A stretch of DNA of 64,000 nucleotides. It comes from UBA940 sp045613745. GTDB taxonomy: Bacteria; Bacteroidota; Bacteroidia; Bacteroidales; Rikenellaceae. Location of the stretch: assembly GCA_045613745.1 (NCBI GenBank), contig JAZLBP010000012.1:62001-126000 (forward strand), in the 5' to 3' direction. The position numbers and the translations under genes are program-made. Shown one piece after another: positions 1 through 8,981 of this stretch. Position 1 is the first letter of the stretch. Every line of letters starts with the position of its first letter. The notes below the pieces were generated by a model that saw only the letters and a program-made list of their open reading frames with translations, was not told the origin of the DNA and did no database searches.

Positions 1-395
1 AACCTCATCTGACGCCCGAACGCGCCGAACTGACTTACACCAAGATTGACTCGGAGTTTGCCGCAGGACACGGCACAATTCTGTTTTACGAGGACACGGA
101 CATCATCGAGGAACAGAAACGAGCATATCCGACCTATGCCGAGCGAATGGACACTTGGTCGGAACACACCTCGGCGATGCATCAATTTATGATTTGGACA
201 GCACTTGCCGACCTCGGAATAGGCGCATCACTCCAACACTACAATCCGCTGATTGACGCACGCCTCGCAACAGAGTGGGGGATACCCTCATCTTGGCGAC
301 TGATTGCTCAAATGCCCTTCGGCAACCGCCTCTCGGAGCCCGCCGAACGCGAGCAACACAAGCCCATCTATGAGCGACTGCGCATCTTTAACTAA
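1..395 (+). CDS. nitroreductase-family protein, 3' part only
   Basis: The gene enters from the left edge; the open frame runs from base 3 to the TAA at 393-395, giving 130 visible residues and no start codon. The stretch GIGASLQHYNP followed by a Trp-Arg-containing segment is typical of the C-terminal half of FMN-dependent nitroreductases of the Frm2/HBN1-like group, which reduce nitro or quinone compounds with NAD(P)H in the cytoplasm. The physiological substrate cannot be told. It converges on the ferredoxin and serS genes, with a hairpin between them. The family call is fairly firm; the subgroup is inferred from the SLQHYN motif. Confidence 0.75.
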   Translation, partial: PHLTPERAELTYTKIDSEFAAGHGTILFYEDTDIIEEQKRAYPTYAERMDTWSEHTSAMHQFMIWTALADLGIGASLQHYNPLIDARLATEWGIPSSWRLIAQMPFGNRLSEPAEREQHKPIYERLRIFN

Positions 396-442
396 CACTT
401 TCACTCGCACAATTCAATCACCTAAAAACCAGTACAATAAAA

Positions 443-474
443 AAGCCGGCCCGACATTTTTGTCAGACCGGCTT
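443..474. terminator. bidirectional terminator hairpin
   Basis: A 7-bp stem (AAGCCGG at 443-449, CCGGCTT at 468-474) encloses a smaller GACA/TGTC stem and a T-rich loop. It is flanked by an A-run on the left and TTTTG a few bases to the right. It lies between two converging genes, so it can end both transcripts. Confidence 0.75.
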
Positions 475-494
475 ACTGATTTTGTTTTCGGTTG

Positions 495-665
495 TTATTC
501 AATCGAAATAGCCTCAACGGGGCAAACGCCAGCGCAAGTACCGCACTCAGTGCAGAGCTCTGCGTCGATGGTGTAAACGTCGCCTTCCGAGATAGCGCCT
601 ACGGGGCACTCTCCGATGCAAGTGCCGCAAGCTGCGCACAATTCGGGATCAATTTTGTAAGCCAT
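495..665 (-). CDS. 2[4Fe-4S] bacterial-type ferredoxin
   Basis: A 56-residue protein starting MAYKIDPELC with two CxxCxxCxxxCP motifs, the first at about residues 10-20 and the second at about 38-48, each binding one [4Fe-4S] cluster. It is a small soluble electron carrier for low-potential redox enzymes such as pyruvate:ferredoxin oxidoreductase, which is usual in anaerobic Bacteroidales. It is too short for many ORF callers. It has its own -7 promoter box at 706-714 and ends just before the bidirectional hairpin at 443-474, so it is a single-gene unit. The partner enzymes are not in view. Confidence 0.93.
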   Translation of the reverse strand: MAYKIDPELCAACGTCIGECPVGAISEGDVYTIDAELCTECGTCAGVCPVEAISIE

Positions 666-705
666 AATTTTCGTTATTTTAGGATTTTGGTTTTGTTTTG
701 GTAAC

Positions 706-714
706 GCAAATATA
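706..714 (-). promoter_or_regulatory. Bacteroidetes -7 promoter box for the ferredoxin gene
   Basis: On the minus strand this reads TATATTTGC, an exact TAnnTTTGC match, 41 bases upstream of the ferredoxin ATG and just inside the gap after serS. Confidence 0.7.
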
Positions 715-719
715 GGGAT

Positions 720-1991
720 TTATTTTATAATATCAAATCCTGTGTATTTTTGTAATGCCTCGGGAATAACAATTCCTTCGGGGGTTTGATTGTTCTCGAG
801 CAGAGCCGCTACGATACGGGGCAGAGCCAACGAGCTACCATTAAGGGTGTGTGCAAGTTGGATCTTCTTATTGGTATCACGATAGCGGAGTTTCAGACGG
901 TTTGCTTGGAATGTCTCAAAGTTCGACACGCTCGAAACCTCCAACCAACGTTTTTGCGCTTTCGAGTAAACCTCAAAGTCGTAAGTCAACGCCGAAGTGA
1001 AACTCATATCACCACCACACAAACGCAAGATACGATAGGGCAGGCCAAGATCTTTAACCAGACTCTCGACGTGTGCAACCATCTTATCCAGAGCAGCATA
1101 CGAATCCTCAGGGCGCTCGATGCGAACGATTTCCACCTTGTCAAATTGGTGCAAACGGTTCAGACCACGCACATCTTTACCATACGAACCAGCCTCACGA
1201 CGGAAGCAGGGAGTGTAGGCTGTCATTGCGATGGGAAGCTCTTTCTCATCAACAATCGAATCGCGATAAATGTTGGTTACGGGAACCTCAGCGGTGGGAA
1301 TCAGGTAGAAGTTGTCGGCAGTTGCGTGATACATTTGACCCTCTTTGTCGGGCAACTGACCGGTACCGAAGCCCGAAGCCTCGTTCACCATAATGGGGGG
1401 CTCTACCTCGAGGTAACCCGCCTCGGTGTTGCGGTCAACAAAGAAGTTAATCAGTGCACGTTGCAGACGAGCACCTTTACCTTTATATACAGGGAAACCT
1501 GCGCCGGTGAGTTTCACACCCAGCTCAAAGTCGATAATATCATATTTTGAAGCCAGTTCCCAGTGGGGCAGAACTTCTCCCTCCATTTCGAGTTTGTCAT
1601 CCGATTGTTTTACAACCACGTTATCCTCGGCAGTGCGGCCTTGGGGAACAATCTCGTTAGGGAAGTTGGGCAACAGCACGATTTGTGCGTTCAACTCCTC
1701 GACAGCGGCATTCATTTGCTCTGCCAGAACTTTTGATTGCTCCTTCATCGCACTTACACTCGCCTTGACACTTTCGGCCTCTTCGCGTTTGCCTTGGCCC
1801 ATCAGTGCGCCAATTTGTTTGGCTGCTTTATTTTGTTCGGCCAGCAGGTTATCTACTTGCGCTTGAAGCGATTTGCGCAGGTCGTCGAGTTCTTCGATTT
1901 TGGCAATTATGGGTGCTGCATCCACCCCTTTGACGGCAAGACGCTCGATGGCATATTGCTTGTCGCCTCTGATTTGTTTAAGTGTAAGCAT
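720..1991 (-). CDS. serS: seryl-tRNA synthetase
   Basis: A class II aminoacyl-tRNA synthetase that charges tRNA-Ser with serine; 423 residues, the usual length. The N-terminal 110 residues are Glu/Lys-rich and predicted to form the antiparallel coiled-coil arm that grips the long variable arm of tRNA-Ser. The catalytic domain shows motif 2 (CFRREAGSYG), the serine/adenylate segment EVSSVSNF, and motif 3 (GSSLALPR). The start MLTLKQIRG is the usual N-terminus and lies just downstream of a -7 box at 2013-2021. It diverges from the cyclotransferase-metH operon through an overlapping promoter pair. Confidence 0.97.
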   Translation of the reverse strand: MLTLKQIRGDKQYAIERLAVKGVDAAPIIAKIEELDDLRKSLQAQVDNLLAEQNKAAKQIGALMGQGKREEAESVKASVSAMKEQSKVLAEQMNAAVEELNAQIVLLPNFPNEIVPQGRTAEDNVVVKQSDDKLEMEGEVLPHWELASKYDIIDFELGVKLTGAGFPVYKGKGARLQRALINFFVDRNTEAGYLEVEPPIMVNEASGFGTGQLPDKEGQMYHATADNFYLIPTAEVPVTNIYRDSIVDEKELPIAMTAYTPCFRREAGSYGKDVRGLNRLHQFDKVEIVRIERPEDSYAALDKMVAHVESLVKDLGLPYRILRLCGGDMSFTSALTYDFEVYSKAQKRWLEVSSVSNFETFQANRLKLRYRDTNKKIQLAHTLNGSSLALPRIVAALLENNQTPEGIVIPEALQKYTGFDIIK

Positions 1992-2012
1992 AATGTTTTT
2001 GGTTTTCGGATG

Positions 2013-2021
2013 GCAAAGATA
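2013..2021 (-). promoter_or_regulatory. -7 promoter box for serS
   Basis: Reads TATCTTTGC on the minus strand, 22 bases from the serS ATG. It forms a perfect 9-bp inverted repeat with the box at 2034-2042. Confidence 0.75.
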
Positions 2022-2033
2022 CTATTTTTTGTG

Positions 2034-2042
2034 TATCTTTGC
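2034..2042 (+). promoter_or_regulatory. -7 promoter box for the cyclotransferase-metH operon
   Basis: TATCTTTGC on the plus strand, 24 bases before the ATG at 2067. Only 12 bases separate it from the oppositely directed serS box, so polymerase probably cannot occupy both promoters at once. Confidence 0.75.
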
Positions 2043-2066
2043 ACACTATATATTTATATTTTTATT

Positions 2067-2894
2067 ATGCGAATGAGTTTTTGTGTCATACTTGCGGCGA
2101 TGATGATTTCGTGCGGCACCTCTTCGGCTCGCAAAAACGAGGCCGTTTCTGCCCCCAAAAGCACTTCTACCGCCAGCGTAGCAAAGGTCAGCAACACACC
2201 CCGAAAGTTACAATACGAGGTGGTGAATAGCTGGTCGCACCCCACTACGCACTACACACAAGGCTTGTTGTGGCACGACGGCAAACTCTACGAGAGTATC
2301 GGCCAATATGGTCAAAGTGCACTGCACATTATGACCCTTGATGGTCGTTCGGAGCGACGCGTCGAACTTGACGGCCAATACTTTGGCGAGGGTCTGACGC
2401 TGTTTGACGGCAAACTCTATCAACTCTCCTGGCTCGAACGCACTGGTTTTGTGTACGACGCACAGAGTCTGTCGCCCATTGCTCGCTGGGAGTATAGCGG
2501 CGAGGGGTGGGGCCTCACCTCCGATAGTACCAAGATGTACATGTCGGATGGCACACACATTCTGCGCGTGTTGGACCCCGCAACGCTCAAAGTCACCGAA
2601 CGAATCTACGTTCGCTTCGGCAATCGCTACCTGCGCGACCTTAATGAGTTGGAGTGGATTGACGGCCGTATCTGGGCAAACCTCTATGGCTACAATCGCA
2701 TTGTAATTATAAATCCCACAAATGGTCAGGTCGAATCATACATCGACTTTGACGAACTTGTCCTTACACAAAAAGCCAACCCTCGCCGCGATGTCTTCAA
2801 CGGCATTGCGTGGGATCCCGCCTCGGGACGCATCTTTGTGACGGGCAAGAATTGGGACAAGCTTTTTGAAATTAAAATTAAAAACGATGAATAA
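2067..2894 (+). CDS. glutaminyl-peptide cyclotransferase, lipoprotein
   Basis: Belongs to the glutamine cyclotransferase family (five-bladed beta-propeller, PF05096), which turns N-terminal glutamine of peptides into pyroglutamate. The 275-residue product starts with a short signal and a lipobox ending in Cys15 (AAMMISC), so it should be a lipoprotein working outside the cytoplasm. Family signatures are HYTQGLLW...YESIGQYG near residue 60, LNELEWIDGRIWANLYGYN, and DVFNGIAWDP near the end. A longer open frame extends upstream, but the ATG at 2067 is chosen because the -7 box lies at 2034-2042 and the signal peptide begins here. The end overlaps metH by 8 bases. Confidence 0.88.
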   Translation: MRMSFCVILAAMMISCGTSSARKNEAVSAPKSTSTASVAKVSNTPRKLQYEVVNSWSHPTTHYTQGLLWHDGKLYESIGQYGQSALHIMTLDGRSERRVELDGQYFGEGLTLFDGKLYQLSWLERTGFVYDAQSLSPIARWEYSGEGWGLTSDSTKMYMSDGTHILRVLDPATLKVTERIYVRFGNRYLRDLNELEWIDGRIWANLYGYNRIVIINPTNGQVESYIDFDELVLTQKANPRRDVFNGIAWDPASGRIFVTGKNWDKLFEIKIKNDE

Positions 2895-5800
2895 ACCGAC
2901 TATCACAAACGAAATCTCCAAACGTATCCTTGTTCTGGATGGTGGCTTCGGCACTATGGTACAAGGCTACAACCTATGCGAAAATGACTATCGTGGTGAA
3001 CGATTCGCATCGTGGCCCACACCCCTCAAAGGGTGCAACGACCTGCTTGTGATGACCGCGCCCAACATCGTGGGCGAGATTCACGAGAAGTATCTGACTG
3101 CGGGTGCCGATATTATCGAGACCTGTTCGTTCAATGCCAATGCAGTGTCGCTGGCCGACTACGGACTCTCGGAGTATGCCTATGAGATGGCACTCGAAGC
3201 AGCCCGTGTGGCACGTGCCGCAGCCGACAAGTTCTCGACCGCAGAGCGTCCGCGCTTTGTGGCTGGCTCAATGGGTCCCACCAACCGCACCTCGTCTATC
3301 GCATCGGATCTGAACAACCCCGCTGCGCGCGAAATCTCGTTCGACCGCTTGGAGGCATCGTACTACGACCAGGCACGCGGTTTGGTTGACGGAGGTGTCG
3401 ATGTATTGTTGGTCGAAACAGTATTCGACACTCTCAACTGCAAGGCGGCACTCAAAGCTATCAACCGATTGGCAGCCGAGCGCGGTGTAAAAATTCCTAC
3501 AATGGTGTCGCTCACTCTGTCGGAGAGTGGTCGCACACTGTCGGGTCAAACCATCGAGGCTTTCTATAATTCGATTTCGCACGCCGACCTTGTGAGTGTT
3601 GGTTTCAACTGCGCATTTGGAGCGCGTCAGCTGTTGCCCTACTTGGAGGAGCTTAACGAGTTGTCGGAGTTCGCCATCAGCGTTCACCCCAATGCAGGTC
3701 TTCCTAACCTGATGGGTGGCTACGACGAAACACCGCAAATGTTTGCCGATGACGTGGAGGAGTATCTGCGTCGCGGACTTGTAAATATCGTGGGAGGTTG
3801 CTGTGGTACAACTCCCGAACACATACGCCTTGTGGCAGCCATCGTGGGCGGTTATACTCCGAGAGTTACCCCCGAGCGTCGAGGCGAGAGCACAGCAAGT
3901 GGTTTGGAAGGTCTTACCATCAGCCACTCGCGCAACTTTGTGAATGTGGGTGAGCGCACCAATGTGGCAGGCTCGGCCAAATTCGCACGCCTTATCCGCG
4001 AGGAGAACTACGACGCTGCGCTGACCATCGCTCGTTCGCAAGTAGAGGCTGGCGCACAAGTTGTCGATGTGTGTATGGACGATGGTATGATTGACGGCGT
4101 CAGAGCAATGACCACCTTCCTTAATATCATTGCTTCGGACCCCGAGACTGCGCGCGTTCCCTTGATGATTGACTCATCGAAATGGGAGGTGCTTGAAGCA
4201 GGCCTCAAAGTAACACAAGGCAAAAGTATCGTGAACTCTATCTCGCTCAAAGAGGGCGAGCAGGAGTTCCTCAAAAAGGCACAAGCCATCCACGCCTATG
4301 GCGCAATGGTGGTTGTTATGCTCTTCGACGAGCGCGGACAAGCCGACACTTATGCCCGCAAGATTGAGGTTGCCGAGCGCGCATATCGCCTGCTTACCGA
4401 AGCCGGATTCCCTGCAAATGACATTATCTTCGACCCCAATATTTTGGCTGTGGCTACGGGTATCGAAGCACACAACACCTATGGAGTGGACTTCATCGAG
4501 GCCACCCGTTGGATTAAACAAAACCTGCCCGGAGCAAAGGTGAGCGGTGGTGTGAGCAACCTGTCGTTCTCGTTCCGCGGCAACAACCCTGTGCGCGAGG
4601 CTATGCACTCGGTGTTCCTCTATCACGCTATTGAGGCGGGTATGGATATGGGTATCGTAAACCCTGCAATGTTGCAGATTTACAGCCAAATCGAGCCCAC
4701 TTTGTTGGAGTTGTGCGAGGACGTGGTGCTGAACCGCCGCGAGGATGCAACCGAGCGTCTGGCCGACTATGCCGAACACCTGAAAGGTCAAGCAGTGGGT
4801 GGTGCCGCTACCGCAACCACCGAGGCGTGGCGCGAGGGCTCGATTGCCGAGCGCATTGAGTACGCTATGCTCAAAGGTAACACCGACCACATTGCCGAAG
4901 ATGCAATGGAGGCCTTGCAGTCGGAGGGCACACCTCTGGCCGTTATCGACAATCTGCTGATGCCCGCAATGACTCGCGTGGGTGAGTTGTTTGGCGAGGG
5001 TAAGATGTTCCTGCCGCAGGTGGTTAAGAGTGCCCGCGTGATGAAACAAGCAGTAGAAGTGCTCACTCCCTACATTGAGCAGGGTGGTGAGGCAAAGGCT
5101 GCGGGCCGATTCCTGATTGCAACCGTCAAGGGCGATGTTCACGACATTGGTAAAAATATCGTGTCGGTTGTTGCTGCTTGCAATGGATACAAAATCAATG
5201 ACCTCGGTGTAATGGTCGAGACCGAACGCATCGTGGACGAAGCTGTGGCTTGGGGTGCAGACGTTATCGGTTTGAGCGGACTTATCACTCCCAGCCTTGA
5301 CGAGATGATTAAGGTTGTACGCGAATTGGAGCGCCGTGGTCTGTCTATCCCCGTTGTTGTGGGTGGTGCGACCACTTCGGAGTTGCACACCGCAGTAAAG
5401 ATGGCTCCCGAATATTCGGGTCTGGTTATGCGTAGCCGTGATGCATCAAGCAATATTCAGGCTCTGTCAGCTCTTACGGGCGACAACAAAGAGGCCTTCA
5501 TCGCTGCCGAGAAGGAGCGCCAACAACAACTGCGCGACAACTTCGAGCGACTCTCGGAGCGCAAAACCATCACCCCCATCGAGGAGTGCCGCCGCGAGAG
5601 CCGCGTGAAGAGCGCAGCCGACATCGTTGCACCCCGCAAAGTAGGTCGCTCGGTATTGCACAACTTCGAAATCGAAAATGTAGAGCCCTATATTAATTGG
5701 AACTACTTGCTGGCCGCTTGGCAAATCAAGGGACGCTATCCCGAGGTGTTGGAGTCGGCCGACAAGGGAGAGGAGGCACGCAAAGTGATGGACGACGTTC

Positions 5801-6495
5801 GCGCGCTGTTGGAGCAAATCAAAAAGGATGGCTCGCTGCGCCTGTCGGGTGTGGTGGGTATCTATCCCGCCAACCGCGAGGGTGACGATATCGTGGTGGA
5901 GTGCAAAGGCAAGAAGTATCGCTTGGCACAACTGCGCAACCAAACTTCGGAACACCTTTCGGTTGCCGATTTCGTAGCGCCTGCAACCGAGGGCACCGAC
6001 TATGTGGGTGTGTTCGCCATCACAGGTGGTATTGGTCTGAAAGAGCTGGCCGAGAAGTTCCGCAGTGCGGGTGACGAGTACAACGCCATTATGGCCAAAC
6101 TGCTGGCCGACCGCTTGACCGAAGCCTTTGCCGAGGTTATGCACGCCTTTGTGCGCGAGGTTATGTGGGGCTACCAAACCGAGCCTATGTCGCCCGAGGA
6201 TGCAGTGGCCGAGAAGTATGTTGGTCGCCGCTACGCCTTTGGTTATCCCGCAACCCCCGACCACACCCAAAAACGCGAGGTATTCGAGATGCTGGATGTG
6301 ACAATGCTCACAGGTATGACCCTTACTGAGAACTGTATGATTGAGCCGGGCGAGGCACTATGCGGTCTGCTGATTGGCGACCCTGCGGCTTGCTACTTTG
6401 GAGTTGGCTCTATCGACGACGAGCAGTTGGAGGAGTATGCGCGCCGCCGCGGCACAACAACCAACGAGATTCGCAAATACATTTCGGCAATTTAG
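2887..6495 (+). CDS. metH: cobalamin-dependent methionine synthase
   Basis: Transfers a methyl group from 5-methyltetrahydrofolate to homocysteine through cobalamin. At 1202 residues it has the full four-module layout: homocysteine domain (about 1-320) with the zinc cysteines in GFNCAFG and GGCCGTT (about residue 303); pterin-binding domain (about 345-620); cobalamin domain with cap (about 640-870), including the lower-ligand His in GDVHDIG near residue 750; and the AdoMet reactivation domain to the end (RRYAFGYPATPDH near 1113). The ATG at 2887 is preferred over one 21 bases upstream inside the preceding gene. It overlaps that gene and is followed 23 bases later by metF. No cobalamin riboswitch was seen upstream. 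Confidence 0.97.
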   Translation: MNKPTITNEISKRILVLDGGFGTMVQGYNLCENDYRGERFASWPTPLKGCNDLLVMTAPNIVGEIHEKYLTAGADIIETCSFNANAVSLADYGLSEYAYEMALEAARVARAAADKFSTAERPRFVAGSMGPTNRTSSIASDLNNPAAREISFDRLEASYYDQARGLVDGGVDVLLVETVFDTLNCKAALKAINRLAAERGVKIPTMVSLTLSESGRTLSGQTIEAFYNSISHADLVSVGFNCAFGARQLLPYLEELNELSEFAISVHPNAGLPNLMGGYDETPQMFADDVEEYLRRGLVNIVGGCCGTTPEHIRLVAAIVGGYTPRVTPERRGESTASGLEGLTISHSRNFVNVGERTNVAGSAKFARLIREENYDAALTIARSQVEAGAQVVDVCMDDGMIDGVRAMTTFLNIIASDPETARVPLMIDSSKWEVLEAGLKVTQGKSIVNSISLKEGEQEFLKKAQAIHAYGAMVVVMLFDERGQADTYARKIEVAERAYRLLTEAGFPANDIIFDPNILAVATGIEAHNTYGVDFIEATRWIKQNLPGAKVSGGVSNLSFSFRGNNPVREAMHSVFLYHAIEAGMDMGIVNPAMLQIYSQIEPTLLELCEDVVLNRREDATERLADYAEHLKGQAVGGAATATTEAWREGSIAERIEYAMLKGNTDHIAEDAMEALQSEGTPLAVIDNLLMPAMTRVGELFGEGKMFLPQVVKSARVMKQAVEVLTPYIEQGGEAKAAGRFLIATVKGDVHDIGKNIVSVVAACNGYKINDLGVMVETERIVDEAVAWGADVIGLSGLITPSLDEMIKVVRELERRGLSIPVVVGGATTSELHTAVKMAPEYSGLVMRSRDASSNIQALSALTGDNKEAFIAAEKERQQQLRDNFERLSERKTITPIEECRRESRVKSAADIVAPRKVGRSVLHNFEIENVEPYINWNYLLAAWQIKGRYPEVLESADKGEEARKVMDDVRALLEQIKKDGSLRLSGVVGIYPANREGDDIVVECKGKKYRLAQLRNQTSEHLSVADFVAPATEGTDYVGVFAITGGIGLKELAEKFRSAGDEYNAIMAKLLADRLTEAFAEVMHAFVREVMWGYQTEPMSPEDAVAEKYVGRRYAFGYPATPDHTQKREVFEMLDVTMLTGMTLTENCMIEPGEALCGLLIGDPAACYFGVGSIDDEQLEEYARRRGTTTNEIRKYISAI

Positions 6496-6518
6496 TAACT
6501 ACTACACACAAACCATAT

Positions 6519-7481
6519 ATGCAAGTAAAAGAGATTATCGCACAAGCACAGAATAGCGGACGTGCCCGTTTTTCGTTCGAGTTGCTGCCACCGCTCAAAG
6601 GTGATGGCACCGACAAAGTGTTTGAAGCCATCGACACTCTGCGTGAGTACAACCCCGCGTTTATTCACGTTACCTACCACCGCGAGCTGGTCAAATCGAC
6701 CCCTATGCCCGACGGCTCTATCGAACGTCACATCGACCGCCATCGCCCCGGAACCGTAGGTATCTCGGCTGCCATCAAAGCGCGCTATGGTATTGACACT
6801 GTACCGCACCTTATTTGTGGCGGCCAATCCAAATACGACATCGAGGATGCACTCATCGATATGGACTTCTTGGGTCTTGACACCCTGATGGCACTTCGTG
6901 GCGACGCAATGAAGGGCGAGCCTAAGTTCACACCTCATCCCCAAGGCCACGCCTATGCAGTGGATTTGGTGCGCCAAATCTCGGCTATGAACCGCGGTGA
7001 GTTCCTCGACCCCGAGGAGGGCGTTTCGCACCGCTCAAATTTCTGTATCGGTGTGGCGGGCTATCCCGAAACCCACGGCGATGCAATCTCGCCCGAGGCT
7101 GATATTATGAACCTGAAAGCCAAAGTGGACGCAGGTGCTGACTACATCATCACACAGATGTTCTTCGACAACCGCAAGTTCTTTGACTTTGTGGACAAAT
7201 GTCAGAAGGTGGGTATCAATGTGCCCATCATCCCTGGAATAAAACCCCTCTCGACACTCAAACACATCGAGGTGTTACCCCGCATCTTCTGGTGCTATCT
7301 GCCCGAGGATTTGCGTCGTCGCGCAGCACAATGCACCTCGAACGCCGATATGCGTAAGTTCGGAGTGGAGTGGGCGAGTGAGCAGTCGGAGGAGCTTATT
7401 AAGGCAGGTATCCCCGTAATTCACTACTACTCGATGGGCCGCACCGACAACGTGGCTCAAATCATCAAAAATGTATTTTAG
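6519..7481 (+). CDS. metF: 5,10-methylenetetrahydrofolate reductase
   Basis: Flavoprotein TIM barrel that reduces 5,10-methylene-THF to 5-methyl-THF, the methyl donor for MetH encoded just upstream. The 320-residue product has the expected N-terminal SFELLPP with the conserved Glu, FIHVTYH, LMALRGD and the barrel strand GVAGYPETH. A longer frame reaches back into metH, but the ATG at 6519 lies in the 23-base gap and gives the usual MetF length. Pairing of metH and metF in one operon supports a complete methyl-THF to methionine branch. Confidence 0.95.
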   Translation: MQVKEIIAQAQNSGRARFSFELLPPLKGDGTDKVFEAIDTLREYNPAFIHVTYHRELVKSTPMPDGSIERHIDRHRPGTVGISAAIKARYGIDTVPHLICGGQSKYDIEDALIDMDFLGLDTLMALRGDAMKGEPKFTPHPQGHAYAVDLVRQISAMNRGEFLDPEEGVSHRSNFCIGVAGYPETHGDAISPEADIMNLKAKVDAGADYIITQMFFDNRKFFDFVDKCQKVGINVPIIPGIKPLSTLKHIEVLPRIFWCYLPEDLRRRAAQCTSNADMRKFGVEWASEQSEELIKAGIPVIHYYSMGRTDNVAQIIKNVF

Positions 7482-7505
7482 CAACACCTAAAACCGATTC
7501 GAGAT

Positions 7506-8036
7506 ATGTCAATGATTCTTAAATTCCGAATGCTGTCGGACGAAAACGACGCCTTCGTGCGCGAGTACGAAATGCCCTACGATGCAACTCTGCTCGACTT
7601 CAACGACTACATCTGTCGCAACTTGAAGTATGATTCCGATATGGCGTCGTTCTTTTTGTCGGACGCCGAGTGGAACAAAGGACGCGAGTTCACCCTGATG
7701 GATATGGGTATCTCGGAAGAGGAGGCTGGCGACGATATGCCGCTCTATATGGGCGACGTTGTGCTCGGACAAATCCTCCACAACAACCGCGACCGCCTTA
7801 TCTATATGTTCGATATGCTGGCCGAGCGCGCTTTCTATCTTGAAGTTGTGGGTACCGACATTGCACAAGCAGGTGTTCGCTATCCTCGCACCACCGCCTC
7901 GGAAGCCGCTGCCCCCGACCAATACGATGCAGCTGCCGAGAGCAGCGACCGTGGCTCGATTTTCGACGAGGTGATGTCGGAGTTCGACGATTTCGGTGAT
8001 TTTGGTTCGGACGACTACGCAGACGATGAGTACTAA
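7506..8036 (+). CDS. PRiA4 ORF3-like (IS1096 TnpR-like) protein
   Basis: A 176-residue acidic protein resembling the plasmid pRiA4b ORF-3 family (PF07929), whose function is not established. The N-terminal half has the family pattern of a beta strand (ILKFRML), a folded core with a DMASFFLSD segment, and MGDVVLGQIL followed by RLIYMFD. The last 45 residues are rich in Asp, Ser and Gly and likely disordered. Despite the family name there is no transposon here: it sits between metF and miaA and its 3' end overlaps the miaA start by 11 bases, so it is a normal operon member. Confidence 0.75.
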   Translation: MSMILKFRMLSDENDAFVREYEMPYDATLLDFNDYICRNLKYDSDMASFFLSDAEWNKGREFTLMDMGISEEEAGDDMPLYMGDVVLGQILHNNRDRLIYMFDMLAERAFYLEVVGTDIAQAGVRYPRTTASEAAAPDQYDAAAESSDRGSIFDEVMSEFDDFGDFGSDDYADDEY

Positions 8037-8934
8037 ACCGACACTTATTGTGGTGGTGGGACCTACGGGCTCGGGTAAAACCGCGCTCGCAATTAGACTT
8101 GCCCAACACTACAATGCCGAGATTATATCTACCGACTCGCGCCAATTATATATAGGTATGCCCATCGGAACGGCCCAGCCCACACCCGAGGAGCGTGCCG
8201 CTGCGCCACACCACTTTGTGGATATACTCCCCTTGGAAACGGAGTACACTTGCGGTATGTATGCGCGCGAGGCGTTGGAACTTCTCGAAAAACTCTTCGA
8301 GCGTAACCAGTATGTCGTTGCCGTTGGTGGCTCGGGTCTGTATGTCGATGCGCTGTGCAACGGTATGGACGATATGCCTATGCGCGACGAGCAGGTGAGG
8401 GGAGAGCTCACCCGCCGACTGAGTGAGAATGGCTTGGACGACCTACTGCAAGAGCTCGCCACGCTGGACCCCGAATTCTATAACCAAGTGGATCGCTGCA
8501 ACCCTGTGCGTGTGTTGCGCGCCTTGGAGGTGTGTCTGGTTTCGGGCAAACCTTACTCCGAGCAGCGAAAGGGTAGTGTTGCCACACGTCCGTTCGAGAT
8601 TGTCAAAGTGGGTACCGATATGCCTCGCGAAGTGCTTTACGACCGTATTAATCGCCGCGTGGATCTTATGATGGAGGCTGGTTTGGAGGCCGAAGCGCGC
8701 TCGCTTTATCACTTGCGTCACCTGAACTCGCTGCAAACCGTAGGCTACCGCGAACTGTTCGAGTACTTCGACGGCAAATGCACTCGTGACGAGGCTGTGG
8801 AACTCATCAAACGCAACTCGCGCCGCTACGCCAAACGCCAACTCACTTGGTTCCGTCGCGACACCTCGACTGGCTGGTTTAGTCCATCCGACCTTCCTTC
8901 AATCATCGATTTTATCGATTCGCATAGACAATAA
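8026..8934 (+). CDS. miaA: tRNA dimethylallyltransferase
   Basis: Adds a dimethylallyl group to A37 of tRNAs reading UNN codons. The 302-residue product starts MSTKPTLIVV, has the P-loop GPTGSGKT at about residues 12-19, the DSRQLY segment near 40, and the C-terminal RRYAKRQLTWFRR motif. The ATG at 8026 overlaps the preceding gene; the alternative start 30 bases upstream lies deeper in that gene and adds residues not usual for the family. A hairpin at 8941-8970 follows, ending the five-gene operon. Confidence 0.95.
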   Translation: MSTKPTLIVVVGPTGSGKTALAIRLAQHYNAEIISTDSRQLYIGMPIGTAQPTPEERAAAPHHFVDILPLETEYTCGMYAREALELLEKLFERNQYVVAVGGSGLYVDALCNGMDDMPMRDEQVRGELTRRLSENGLDDLLQELATLDPEFYNQVDRCNPVRVLRALEVCLVSGKPYSEQRKGSVATRPFEIVKVGTDMPREVLYDRINRRVDLMMEAGLEAEARSLYHLRHLNSLQTVGYRELFEYFDGKCTRDEAVELIKRNSRRYAKRQLTWFRRDTSTGWFSPSDLPSIIDFIDSHRQ

Positions 8935-8940
8935 TACATA

Positions 8941-8970
8941 CACCTAACCCAAAAAAGGATTAGGTGTTTT
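8941..8970 (+). terminator. terminator after miaA
   Basis: Stem CACCTAA (8941-8947) with TTAGGTG (8960-8966), an A-rich loop and then TTTT. It begins right after the miaA stop. Confidence 0.7.
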
Positions 8971-8981
8971 CGCCTTAATGT

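Noticed and set aside
7506..8036. Insertion sequence suggested by the PRiA4/IS1096 family name
   Set aside because: No transposase, inverted repeats or target duplication; the gene is embedded in an operon with overlapping neighbours.
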